DNA of 64,000 nt from DASVRA01 sp036388855. GTDB taxonomy: Bacteria; Pseudomonadota; Alphaproteobacteria; Caulobacterales; Caulobacteraceae. Positions 47,509 through 55,504 of the stretch are shown here, in pieces. Every line of letters starts with the position of its first letter. Positions within the stretch are counted from its first letter, which is position 1. Position numbers and translations under genes: made by a program. The notes under the pieces were generated by a model. That model saw only the letters and a list, made by a program, of their open reading frames with translations, was not told the origin of the DNA and made no database searches. The stretch covers positions 1 to 64,000 of the forward strand of contig DASVRA010000006.1 in assembly GCA_036388855.1 (NCBI GenBank), read 5' to 3'.

Positions 47509-48638
47509 GCCGCCAGCAACTCCCGCCCCGCCGCGCGCACGTCGGTGCAGCCGGTCAGCGCCAGCGCCACCCGCATCTCCGCCGCCAGCAGCTCCAGCAG
47601 GTGGGCCACGCCCGCCTGACCGCACGCGCCGAGCGCCCAGGCCCACGGGCGGCCGACCAGGCAGGCGTCGGCCCCCAGCGCCAGCGCCTTCACCACGTCC
47701 AGCCCCGAACGCACCCCGCCGTCCATCAGCACGGTGGCGCGGCCGGCGACGGCCTCCACAACCGCCGGCAGAGCGGAGATGGTCGAGGGGACCGAGTCCA
47801 ACTGCCGTCCGCCGTGGTTGGAGACCACGATGCCTTCCGCCCCCGCCTCAACCGCCTGGCGCGCATCGTCCACGTCGAGCACGCCCTTGATCACCATCGG
47901 CCCCGGCCAGCGGGCGCGCACCCAGTCAATGTCCTTCCAGCTCACCGAGGCGTCGAAGTTGTCTCCGACCCATTGCCAAAAGCCGGAGAGGCCGTTCGCC
48001 TGCGGCACCGCGCGGGCAATATTGCCAAAGCTGTGCGGACCGCCCCTCAGCTGCACGTCCCAGAGCCAGCGTGGATGGGCGAGGCCGTCGATCACCTGTC
48101 GCAGCCGCACGCCGGGATCGTTGCCGTGCATGCCCGAGCGCGCATCGCAGTAGCGGATCCCCGGCAGCGGCAGATCGACGGTGAACACCAGCACCGGGCA
48201 GGCGGCGCGGCCGGCTTCGGCCAGCAGCTCGGCCAGGTAGCCGCGGTCCTTGATCATGTAGAGCTGGAACCACACCGGCCCCGCCCGCGCCGCCTCGGCC
48301 ACGTCGCAGATCGACAGGGTGGAGAGGCAGCAGGGCACGTTCGCCGCCTTCGCCGCCCCCGCCGCCTGGGCTTCGCCGCGCCGGGCGTAAAGCCCCGCCA
48401 TGCCCACCGGCGCCAGCCCCACCGGCATGGCGTAGCGGCGGCCGAACAGTTCCGTTTTCAGTGAAATGTCGGAGACGTCACGCAAAACCCGCTGGCGCAA
48501 TATCACCTTGGCGAAATCTGCGCTGTTGGCGCGGAGCGTCGCCTCCCTGAACGCCCCGCCGTCGATGTAATCGAACAGCACCCGCGGCAGCCGCCGCCGC
48601 GCAAGCTCGCGATAGTCAAGGGCGCAGGCGGGGATCAC
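47505..48638 (-). CDS. lldD: FMN-dependent alpha-hydroxy-acid dehydrogenase, probable L-lactate dehydrogenase
   Basis: 377 aa from the GTG at 48638, which overlaps the upstream stop (GTGA). TIM-barrel flavoenzyme with the DYIDGGAF start, FQLYMIKDR, the FMN/catalytic signature SNHGGRQLD containing His and Arg, and the C-terminal LMDGGVRSGLDVVKALALGA. It passes electrons from L-lactate to the respiratory chain. Other 2-hydroxy acids are possible substrates. Last gene of the mnmA-to-lldD operon. Confidence 0.92.
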   Translation of the reverse strand: MIPACALDYRELARRRLPRVLFDYIDGGAFREATLRANSADFAKVILRQRVLRDVSDISLKTELFGRRYAMPVGLAPVGMAGLYARRGEAQAAGAAKAANVPCCLSTLSICDVAEAARAGPVWFQLYMIKDRGYLAELLAEAGRAACPVLVFTVDLPLPGIRYCDARSGMHGNDPGVRLRQVIDGLAHPRWLWDVQLRGGPHSFGNIARAVPQANGLSGFWQWVGDNFDASVSWKDIDWVRARWPGPMVIKGVLDVDDARQAVEAGAEGIVVSNHGGRQLDSVPSTISALPAVVEAVAGRATVLMDGGVRSGLDVVKALALGADACLVGRPWAWALGACGQAGVAHLLELLAAEMRVALALTGCTDVRAAGRELLAA

Positions 48639-49732
48639 GGCGACCAATCGAAGGCCAGCAGCAAGGTCCGCTGGCGGGGCGAGAAGTTGTCATCCGAGAC
48701 AATGTAGAAGCGCCAGCCGCCGCCCGGGCGAGGTGTGGCGGCAACGCCCTCGAAATTGTCCACGGTGAGCGGCGCCGCCAGGCGGGCGAGTTCGATCAGC
48801 CCGTGCGGCGCCTCGCACGGCGCTCGGATGCAGCGCGGCGCCGGCAGCGCGGCGATCACCGCGCGCATCCCGCCGAACAAGCTGAAGGCGCGGTAGACGC
48901 CGATCCAGTCGGGGCCGGCGGCGGCGTCCAGCCCCGTCAGCGAGAACCCGCGCGGCGGCTCGGGCGCCAGGTTCGGGCCAGTCGCGGCCCCGCCCCTGAT
49001 CGCCCACACCGCCCCCGCCTCCGAACCGGCGAACATGCCCGAGCCGTCGTGGGTCAGCGCTTCCAGCCCGCCGTTCTCGCTCAGCCCCATCTCCCGCGCC
49101 TTGGCGGAGCCGGCCCTGAACAGCGCCCGCGCCTTGGTGCCCGCATAGGCGAGCACCCGATGGTCGCGTTCGAACGACACGGCAAAACCGCCGCCCGGCA
49201 GCAGGGTGATGTCCTCGGCGTCGGCCTCCTGCTTTCCCTGCAAAGGCCGCCCGTCCTCGCCGCCGAGCGGCCTCAGCGTCACCTGCTCCACGCCGACGAG
49301 CCGGCCGGCTTGGGTCAGCCGCAGCCTCCCCTGCACCAGGTCGCCCTCGTCGGTGACCGCCACGAACGTCCGCCCGTCCGGCTCCACATCGATGCCGGAG
49401 ACGCCGTGCAGGCGGCTGGTGTCGGGAGAGGAGAGCTCGACGCCGCCGGCGTAGGTCAGACGCCCGACGCGGGTCTGGCGCGGGTTTTCGGGGTTGAGCG
49501 GAACGGCCTTGGCGATCACGCGTATGGAGCCGTCCGCCGGGACTACCTGCGCTGCCGCGGGCGCCGAGCCGCCCGCCAGGAGCGCCAGCGCCACCAAGGC
49601 TCCCCCGCTTGCGGGGGAGCAAGGCGCCCGCGATGGCGCCTGAGGGGGTGCGAAAGCCTCCACTCGCCCCTTCCGGCCGCTGCGCGGCCACCTCCCCCAC
49701 AAGCGGGGCAGGCCTGGAAGACGCAAGCTCAT
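48635..49732 (-). CDS. Esterase/phytase-like secreted protein with a repeat-encoded N-terminus
   Basis: 365 aa from the ATG at 49732, which overlaps the cobT stop (ATGA). From residue about 62 it matches the phytase-like/esterase-like beta-propeller family: LHGVSGIDVEPDGRTFVAVTDEGDLVQ, NGGLEALTHDGSG and a C-terminal FYIVSDDNFSPRQRT. The first 60 residues are odd: MSLR, then about 37 residues encoded by a palindromic repeat (49599-49709), then the hydrophobic ALVALALLAGGSAPAAAQ of a signal peptide. A GTG at about 49588, with GGGGGAG from the repeat before it, could be a secondary start. Confidence 0.83.
   Translation of the reverse strand: MSLRLPGLPRLWGRWPRSGRKGRVEAFAPPQAPSRAPCSPASGGALVALALLAGGSAPAAAQVVPADGSIRVIAKAVPLNPENPRQTRVGRLTYAGGVELSSPDTSRLHGVSGIDVEPDGRTFVAVTDEGDLVQGRLRLTQAGRLVGVEQVTLRPLGGEDGRPLQGKQEADAEDITLLPGGGFAVSFERDHRVLAYAGTKARALFRAGSAKAREMGLSENGGLEALTHDGSGMFAGSEAGAVWAIRGGAATGPNLAPEPPRGFSLTGLDAAAGPDWIGVYRAFSLFGGMRAVIAALPAPRCIRAPCEAPHGLIELARLAAPLTVDNFEGVAATPRPGGGWRFYIVSDDNFSPRQRTLLLAFDWSP
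49599..49709. repeat. 111-bp palindromic repeat inside a coding sequence
   Basis: One end is a perfect GCTCCCCCGC-TT-GCGGGGGAGC palindrome (49599-49620); the other end, CTCCCCCACAAGCGGGG (49692-49708), is its near-identical inverted copy; the middle includes CGGCCGCTGCGCGGCC. The 111 bp are a multiple of three and contain no stop in the frame of the gene it lies in. It looks like a dispersed intergenic repeat that became part of the gene. Confidence 0.75.
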
Positions 49733-51612
49733 GCCGCGGCGCGGGCGCGCCGCCCCGCCGCCCGCTCATACCCGCGCGCCGCCGCCTTCGGCTCCTCCTC
49801 GAACAGTTCCGCCAGCTTTTCCACCATCACCCCGCCCAGCTGCTCCACGTCCACGATGGTGATGGCGCGGCGGTAGTAGCGGGTGACATCGTGACCGATG
49901 CCGATGGCCAGCAGCTCCACCGGCGAGGCGCCTTCGATTTCGGCGATCACCCGGCGCAGGTGGCGTTCGAGGTAGTGGCCGTTGTTGACGCTTAGGGTGG
50001 AGTCGTCGACCGGCGCCCCGTCGCTGATCGCCATCAGGATGCGGCGCTGCTCGGGACGGGCGAGCAGGCGGCCGTGGGCCCAGAGCAGGGCCTCGCCGTC
50101 GATGTTCTCTTTGAGCAGGCCCTCGCGCATCATCAGGCCGAGGTTCTTGCGCGCCCGCCGCCAGGGCTGGTCGGCGGCCTTGTAGACGATGTGGCGCAGG
50201 TCGTTCAGCCGACCGGGCTGGGCGGGCTTGCCCGCCTTGATCCAGTCGTCGCGCGAGGAGCCGCCCTTCCAGGCGCGGGTGGTGAAGCCCAGGATCTCCA
50301 CCTTCACCCCACAGCGCTCGAGCGTACGCGCCAGGATGTCGGCGCACACCGCCGCCACCATGATCGGACGCCCGCGCATCGAGCCGGAGTTGTCGAGCAG
50401 CAGGGTGACGACGGTGTCGCGGAAGTCGGTGTCTGTCTCCTCCTTGAACGACAGCGGCGAAGTGGGGTCGATCACCACCCGCGACAGCCGCGCGGCATCG
50501 AGCACCCCTTCCTCCAGGTCGAACACCCATGCGCGGGCCTGCTTGGCCATCAGGCGGCGCTGGAGGCGGTTGGCCAGGCGCGAAACCACGCTGGACAGGG
50601 TGGAGAGCTGTTGGTCGAGGTAGACGCGCAGCCGGTCTAGCTCCTCGGCGTCGCAGAGGTCCTCGGCGTCCACGATCTCGTCGTAGCGGGTGGTGTAGAC
50701 GCGGTAGGGCTCGCCGCCGCCGGGGTCCTGGCCCCATTCAGGCCGAGCCGGCTTGGCGCCGTCACCCACCTCCGCCGGCTCGTCCTGCTCGGCACCCGGC
50801 TGCATCTCCGACTGCACCGCCTGGGGCTCGGGCGCCCGGGCCTCGTCGTCGGCGGCCTGGGTCTCCTCCGGCTGGGACTCCTCGGGCCCCTCGCCCTCGT
50901 CGGAATCCTCCTCGTCCTCCTTGCCGCCCTCCGGCTCCTGCTCGTCCCCCTCGTCCTCAGAGGGATCGGGATCCCCGGCGTCGTCGGGCAGGTCGAGGTC
51001 CTTGATTATCGCGCGCGAGATGCGGGCGAACTCGGTCTGGTCGTCAAGCGCCGCCGCCAGCCGGTCGAGGTCGCGCCCGGCTTTGCCCTCCACCTCCAGC
51101 CGGTACTTGTCGACCAGGGCCTTGGCGCCGTCCGGCGGAGGATCGCCGGTCAGCCGCTCGCGCACCATCAGCGCCAGGATCTCGGCTGTGGGCGCGCTCT
51201 GGCGGTCGGCGACGCGGGTGAGGCCTTTGCGCTCCAGGTCCGCTTCGAGGGCCGCCGTGAGGTTTCCGCGCACGCCACCCAAGGCGTTGGCGCCGATCGC
51301 CTCCACCCGAGCCCGCTCGATCGCGTCGAACACCGCCGAGGAGTCGGCCGACAGCGGCCGCAGGCGCAGGTGCTTGCCCTCGTCGTGATGCGCGAGGCGC
51401 AGCGCCATCTGGTCGGCGAGGCCCCGCAGCCGCGCCGCCTCCTTCTCGCCGAGGTCGCGCGGCGGGTGGGGCAGCACGGCGCGGTGCCCGATCAGCTGAG
51501 GCCCCTCGGCGGAGAACACCACCTCCAGGTCCGGCTGCTCGGCCAGCGAGCGGGCCGCATGCGCGATCGCCCGCTTGAATGTTTCGTTCGGGCTCTCGGA
51601 CTTGGCGGTCAT
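49729..51612 (-). CDS. cobT: Cobaltochelatase subunit CobT
   Basis: 627-aa component of the aerobic CobNST cobalt chelatase of cobalamin synthesis. N-terminal helical domain, a long Asp/Glu/Pro-rich acidic linker (about residues 210-300), and a C-terminal von Willebrand A domain with the MIDAS motif DNSGSM. CobS usually accompanies CobT but is not adjacent here. It sits in the mnmA-to-lldD operon; its stop overlaps the next gene (ATGA). Confidence 0.94.
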   Translation of the reverse strand: MTAKSESPNETFKRAIAHAARSLAEQPDLEVVFSAEGPQLIGHRAVLPHPPRDLGEKEAARLRGLADQMALRLAHHDEGKHLRLRPLSADSSAVFDAIERARVEAIGANALGGVRGNLTAALEADLERKGLTRVADRQSAPTAEILALMVRERLTGDPPPDGAKALVDKYRLEVEGKAGRDLDRLAAALDDQTEFARISRAIIKDLDLPDDAGDPDPSEDEGDEQEPEGGKEDEEDSDEGEGPEESQPEETQAADDEARAPEPQAVQSEMQPGAEQDEPAEVGDGAKPARPEWGQDPGGGEPYRVYTTRYDEIVDAEDLCDAEELDRLRVYLDQQLSTLSSVVSRLANRLQRRLMAKQARAWVFDLEEGVLDAARLSRVVIDPTSPLSFKEETDTDFRDTVVTLLLDNSGSMRGRPIMVAAVCADILARTLERCGVKVEILGFTTRAWKGGSSRDDWIKAGKPAQPGRLNDLRHIVYKAADQPWRRARKNLGLMMREGLLKENIDGEALLWAHGRLLARPEQRRILMAISDGAPVDDSTLSVNNGHYLERHLRRVIAEIEGASPVELLAIGIGHDVTRYYRRAITIVDVEQLGGVMVEKLAELFEEEPKAAARGYERAAGRRARAAA

Positions 51613-51630
51613 GCGATGGGGATACGGGCG

Positions 51631-52038
51631 TTAGCGCGTCATCGTCCAGACGCCGCCTGTCTTAAGGGCCGACTGACCGCCCGTCTTGAGCAAGGCATCG
51701 CCATGGCGGGAGAGGAACATCACCGTGCTGCGGTCGGCTTCGGCCAGCGCAATGCCGTCGGTGGAGCCGCGCCAGTTGGTGACTGCCGCCAGCGCCGGCG
51801 AAAGCTGGCTGCAGTCCCCGAGGTCCACTGCGTAGCCGCCGGTCCCGGCAACCGGTGTATCGGTCAGGCGGATGCGGCAGGCGCCGCCGCCTTCCCACCG
51901 CAGGGTCCATTCGCCCGCCATCTCCGAGGGCTCGATCAGGCGCGGACTGGTCATGGCGGAGCCTCCGGTGGCGAGCGCCAGGGCGGCTAGAGCCGGGCCG
52001 ATGGCGAGGGTGAGGGCGGACAGTTCCCGGCGGGTCAT
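51631..52038 (-). CDS. AprI/Inh-type metalloprotease inhibitor
   Basis: 135 aa from the ATG at 52038, which overlaps the mnmA stop (ATGA). Signal peptide or anchor (about residues 5-28), then a small beta-barrel domain starting MAGEWTLRWEGGGACRIRL with two Cys (CRI and DCSQL) spaced as in the Inh/Omp19 family. Founding members inhibit secreted serralysin proteases in the periplasm. No serralysin gene is in the window. Confidence 0.78.
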   Translation of the reverse strand: MTRRELSALTLAIGPALAALALATGGSAMTSPRLIEPSEMAGEWTLRWEGGGACRIRLTDTPVAGTGGYAVDLGDCSQLSPALAAVTNWRGSTDGIALAEADRSTVMFLSRHGDALLKTGGQSALKTGGVWTMTR

Positions 52039-53237
52039 GCCATGCACTCTACCAAGGAGGATGGCGCGGGCATGGCGGCCTCGGTGGCCGCGATGAAGCC
52101 GCCGCCCAACACGCGCGAGCCCTCGGACCTCGGGTCGTAGAGCACGCAGGCCTGGCCGGGGGAGACGCCTTCCTCCGGCCGGTCGAACGCCACGGCCGGC
52201 GCGCCGCGCTGCAACAGGAGACGGGCGGGGGCGGGCTCGCGGGTAGAGCGGACGCGCGCCAGCACCGGCTGACCTTCGTGGGCAGCCGCCTCTAGCGTCG
52301 GCTGATCGCCCAGCCAGTTGATCTCCTTCATCGTCAGGGAGGCGGTGAGCAGCGCCTCGCGCGGGCCGACGATCACCTGGCGCCGCTCGGCGTCGAGGCG
52401 CACCACGAACAGCGGCTCGCCCGTCGCCACTTTAAGCCCCCGCCGCTGGCCCACGGTGTAGCGGCTCACGCCCTCGTGGCGGCCGAGCACACGGCCGTCC
52501 AGGTGCACGATATCGCCGGGCAGCGCTCCGTGTGGGCGCAGCTTGTCCACGATGGTGGTGTAGCGGCCCTCGGGTACGAAGCAGATGTCCTGGCTGTCGG
52601 GCTTGTCGGCCACGCTAAGCCCCATCTCCGCCGCCGCCGTCCGCACCGCGCTCTTGGGCAGGCCTCCCAGGGGGAAACGCAGGAAGCCGAGTTGCTCGCG
52701 CGTGGTGGCGAACAGGAACCAGCTCTGGTCGCGCGTCGGGTCGAGCGCCCGGTGCAGCTCGGGACCGCCCGGCCCCTCCATCCGGCGCACGTAGTGGCCG
52801 GTTGCCATCGCTTCGGCGCCTAGGTCGCGCGCGATGTCGAGCAGGTCGCGGAACTTGACCGTCTGGTTGCAGCGGATGCAGGGGATCGGCGTTTCGCCGC
52901 GCAGGTAGGCGTCGGCGAACTCCTCGACCACCGCCTCGCGGAAGCGGCTCTCGTAGTCGAGCACGTAGTGCGGCACGCCCATGCGCTCGGCGGCGGTGCG
53001 GGCGTCGTGGATGTCCTGGCCGGCGCAGCAGGCGCCCTTTTTGTGGATCGCGGCCCCATGGTCGTAGAGCTGCAGTGTCACGCCCACGACCTCGTAGCCT
53101 GCGCGGTGCAGCAGGCCGGCGGTGACGGTGGAGTCCACCCCGCCCGACATCGCGACCACCACGCGGGCGCCGGTCGGCAGGTTGACGGCGGCGCGGGCCG
53201 CCTCCAGCGCGTCCGCGCCCGTGATGTCTCGCGGCAT
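52035..53237 (-). CDS. mnmA: tRNA-specific 2-thiouridylase MnmA
   Basis: Makes 2-thiouridine at wobble position 34 of Lys, Glu and Gln tRNAs, including the tRNA-Gln(TTG) in this window. 400 aa from the ATG at 53237. ATP-pyrophosphatase motif SGGVDST at about residues 29-35, catalytic cysteines in PCIRCNQTVKF and DSQDICFV, and a C-terminal beta domain. The N-terminal GACCAGQD insertion is typical of alphaproteobacterial MnmA. First gene of a five-gene operon. Confidence 0.96.
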   Translation of the reverse strand: MPRDITGADALEAARAAVNLPTGARVVVAMSGGVDSTVTAGLLHRAGYEVVGVTLQLYDHGAAIHKKGACCAGQDIHDARTAAERMGVPHYVLDYESRFREAVVEEFADAYLRGETPIPCIRCNQTVKFRDLLDIARDLGAEAMATGHYVRRMEGPGGPELHRALDPTRDQSWFLFATTREQLGFLRFPLGGLPKSAVRTAAAEMGLSVADKPDSQDICFVPEGRYTTIVDKLRPHGALPGDIVHLDGRVLGRHEGVSRYTVGQRRGLKVATGEPLFVVRLDAERRQVIVGPREALLTASLTMKEINWLGDQPTLEAAAHEGQPVLARVRSTREPAPARLLLQRGAPAVAFDRPEEGVSPGQACVLYDPRSEGSRVLGGGFIAATEAAMPAPSSLVECMA

Positions 53238-53317
53238 CGCAGGGGTCCTTCGAGCCGGCAATGTAGCGAGGCGCGCCCCCGATTGCGAGTTGGCTCGCCC
53301 GGCGCAAAGATGCGGCC

Positions 53318-54115
53318 ATGACCGTGAGTCTGCTCGGCCTGCCGACCGACCGGAACTCCTCCTACCTGCGCGGCCCCGCCAAGGCGCCGGCGGCGATCCG
53401 CGCGCTGATGGGCGAGGACATGATGGGGCTGACCGCATCCACGGGCGTTGATGTGGGCGATCCGGACGTGCTGCATGACCTCGGCGACCTCGCGCTCGAC
53501 GACGGCGCGGGCGAGACCGCCGCGATCTGTGACGGCGCGCGCGGCGCCTACGAATGGGGTCCGGCGCTGCTGCTCGGCGGCGACCATTCGGTGACATACC
53601 CGATCCTGAAGGGCTACGCCGCCTCTGGGCGGGCGCCGCCGCACATCGTCCATTTCGACGCGCACCCGGACCTCTACCCCGACTACGACGGCAACCGCCT
53701 CTCCCACGCCTCGCCGTTCGCCCGGATCATGGAGGAGGAGCTGGCGGCGAGCCTGACCCAGATCGGCGTCCGCGCCTCCAATCCGCTGCTTGACCAGCAG
53801 ATGCGTCGCTTCGGCGTGCGCGCCTTCGGTCCCCATGAGTTGGACGAGGCGCGTGAGGCGCTGCCGGACGGCGAAGTCTACGTTTCCTTCGACCTCGACG
53901 GCCTGGACCCCGCGTTCGCACCGGGCGTGTCGCACCACGAGCCCGGCGGCCTCACCGTGCGTGAGGCGCTGTCGCTGATCTGGGCGATCCCCGGCCGCGT
54001 CACCGGCGCCGATCTGGTGGAATACAACCCCGACCGCGACATCAACCGCATGACGGCGGCGGTCTGCGTCAAGCTGCTCAAGGAGCTGGCGGCGCGGTTG
54101 CACCGGGACGCCTGA
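53318..54115 (+). CDS. Arginase/agmatinase family ureohydrolase
   Basis: 265-aa binuclear manganese enzyme. Metal-ligand motifs GGDHSVT, HFDAHPDLY and SFDLDGLDP are intact. The family cleaves guanidino groups; length and the missing arginase C-terminus favour agmatinase-type substrates, not proven. It overlaps the convergent PAP2 gene by 38 bp. Confidence 0.88.
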   Translation: MTVSLLGLPTDRNSSYLRGPAKAPAAIRALMGEDMMGLTASTGVDVGDPDVLHDLGDLALDDGAGETAAICDGARGAYEWGPALLLGGDHSVTYPILKGYAASGRAPPHIVHFDAHPDLYPDYDGNRLSHASPFARIMEEELAASLTQIGVRASNPLLDQQMRRFGVRAFGPHELDEAREALPDGEVYVSFDLDGLDPAFAPGVSHHEPGGLTVREALSLIWAIPGRVTGADLVEYNPDRDINRMTAAVCVKLLKELAARLHRDA

Positions 54116-54854
54116 GCCGCTGCCAGCCCCAGGCCATGAGCCAGCAGGCCATGGCCCAGGCCGCGCCCACGCACCAGCCGGCCAGCACGTCGCTGGCCCA
54201 ATGCACCCCGAGATAGACCCGCGTCACGCCGACCAGCAGCGCGATCAGCACCGAGGCGGCCATCACGTAGACCTTCTCCCGCCGCCGCTTGACCAGCCGC
54301 GCGGCCACGGTGCCGAGCGTCAGGAACACCACCGCCGACAGGGTGGCGTGGCCGCTCGGGAAGGAGGTGTTGAGGGTCTGGACTGCGTGGTAGGCCATCG
54401 GCGGCCGCTCGCGCCCGAACACCGCCTTCAGCCCCTCGCTGATCAGGCTGCCGCCGCCGGCGGCGAGCAGGAGGATCAGGGCGCCGCTCGGCCGGCGCAG
54501 CACCAGGAACAGGCCCGCGACCAGGATCACGATCAGGGTCAGCACCGTGGTGGACCCGAGCGAGGTAAGGTCCGTGGCGGCTGTCTGGACCCAGTGCGGG
54601 CCGAGCGCGTCGTCCGGCCGCCCGTGCTCACGCAGCGTGTTCAGGACGGCGAAGTCGGCGGCGTGGGTCTCTCCCTCGGCCATCTCCCCGGCGATGCCGG
54701 TGAACAGCCACACGCCGCCGGCCAGGACCAGCAGCGCCGCCGTGGCCCCCACTTCGCGGCGGGCGGCGCCGAGCACGGAGCGGAGGTGAGTGACGAAGCC
54801 GGGCCGTTCCATGGAGCGGAAACGCGCGAAACCGCGCTTGCTTCCCTTCTCCAT
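54078..54854 (-). CDS. PAP2 family membrane phosphatase
   Basis: 258-aa integral membrane protein with the three PAP2 motifs: KAVFGRERPP, PSGHAT and TRVYLGVHWASD. About six membrane segments. Family members dephosphorylate phosphatidic acid, phosphatidylglycerophosphate or undecaprenyl pyrophosphate. It follows engB on the same strand with an 8-bp gap. Confidence 0.9.
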   Translation of the reverse strand: MEKGSKRGFARFRSMERPGFVTHLRSVLGAARREVGATAALLVLAGGVWLFTGIAGEMAEGETHAADFAVLNTLREHGRPDDALGPHWVQTAATDLTSLGSTTVLTLIVILVAGLFLVLRRPSGALILLLAAGGGSLISEGLKAVFGRERPPMAYHAVQTLNTSFPSGHATLSAVVFLTLGTVAARLVKRRREKVYVMAASVLIALLVGVTRVYLGVHWASDVLAGWCVGAAWAMACWLMAWGWQRLRRPGATAPPAP

Positions 54855-54862
54855 GGAAGGTC

Positions 54863-55504
54863 TCAGGAGGCGCAGGCCCTGGCGATTTCAGCGCGAAGGT
54901 CTGGAAGGCCCCGGCCCGTCTCGGCTGAGGTGGCCGCCACGCGCGGAAAGGCGGCGGGGCGTTTGGCCAGAGCCCTGGAGGTTTCGGCGGTGACGGCTTC
55001 GAGTTGCGCGGCCGGGCGCAGCTTGTCGGTCTTGGTGAGGACCACCTGGTAGGAGACCGCAGCCTCGTCGAGCGCGTCCAGGGCTTCGGCGTCGGGCTTC
55101 TTCAGGCCGTGGCGGCTGTCAATCAGCAGGTAGACGCGTTTGAGGTTGGGGCGGCCGCGCAGGTAGGAACGGCCGAGGTTCTGGAACTGCTTCGTGTCCG
55201 TCTTGGAGGCCTTGGCGAAGCCGTAGCCCGGAAGATCGACCAGGCGGAAGCGGCCGTCCAGCAGGAAGAAGTTCACCTCCCGGGTGCGGCCGGGCTCGTT
55301 GGAGGCGCGGGCCAGGCCGTGGCGGCCGACCAAGGCGTTGATCAAGCTGGATTTACCGACGTTTGAGCGGCCGGCGAAGGCGACCTCGGGCAGCTCGGGC
55401 GGGGGCAGCTGGTTGATCTTGGCCGCGCCCATCAGGAACTCGGCCGGGCGGGCGAACAGCACCCGGGCCTGCTCAAGCTCCTCGTCGGTGAAGACCTCAG
55501 CCAC
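54863..55504 (-). CDS. engB: Ribosome biogenesis GTPase YsxC/EngB
   Basis: 213-aa GTPase needed for 50S assembly. G1 GRSNVGKSS, G3 DLPGYGFAK and G4 LTKTDKL are visible. The GTG start overlaps the yidC stop by 8 bases, so it is translationally coupled. Confidence 0.95.
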   Translation of the reverse strand: MAEVFTDEELEQARVLFARPAEFLMGAAKINQLPPPELPEVAFAGRSNVGKSSLINALVGRHGLARASNEPGRTREVNFFLLDGRFRLVDLPGYGFAKASKTDTKQFQNLGRSYLRGRPNLKRVYLLIDSRHGLKKPDAEALDALDEAAVSYQVVLTKTDKLRPAAQLEAVTAETSRALAKRPAAFPRVAATSAETGRGLPDLRAEIARACAS

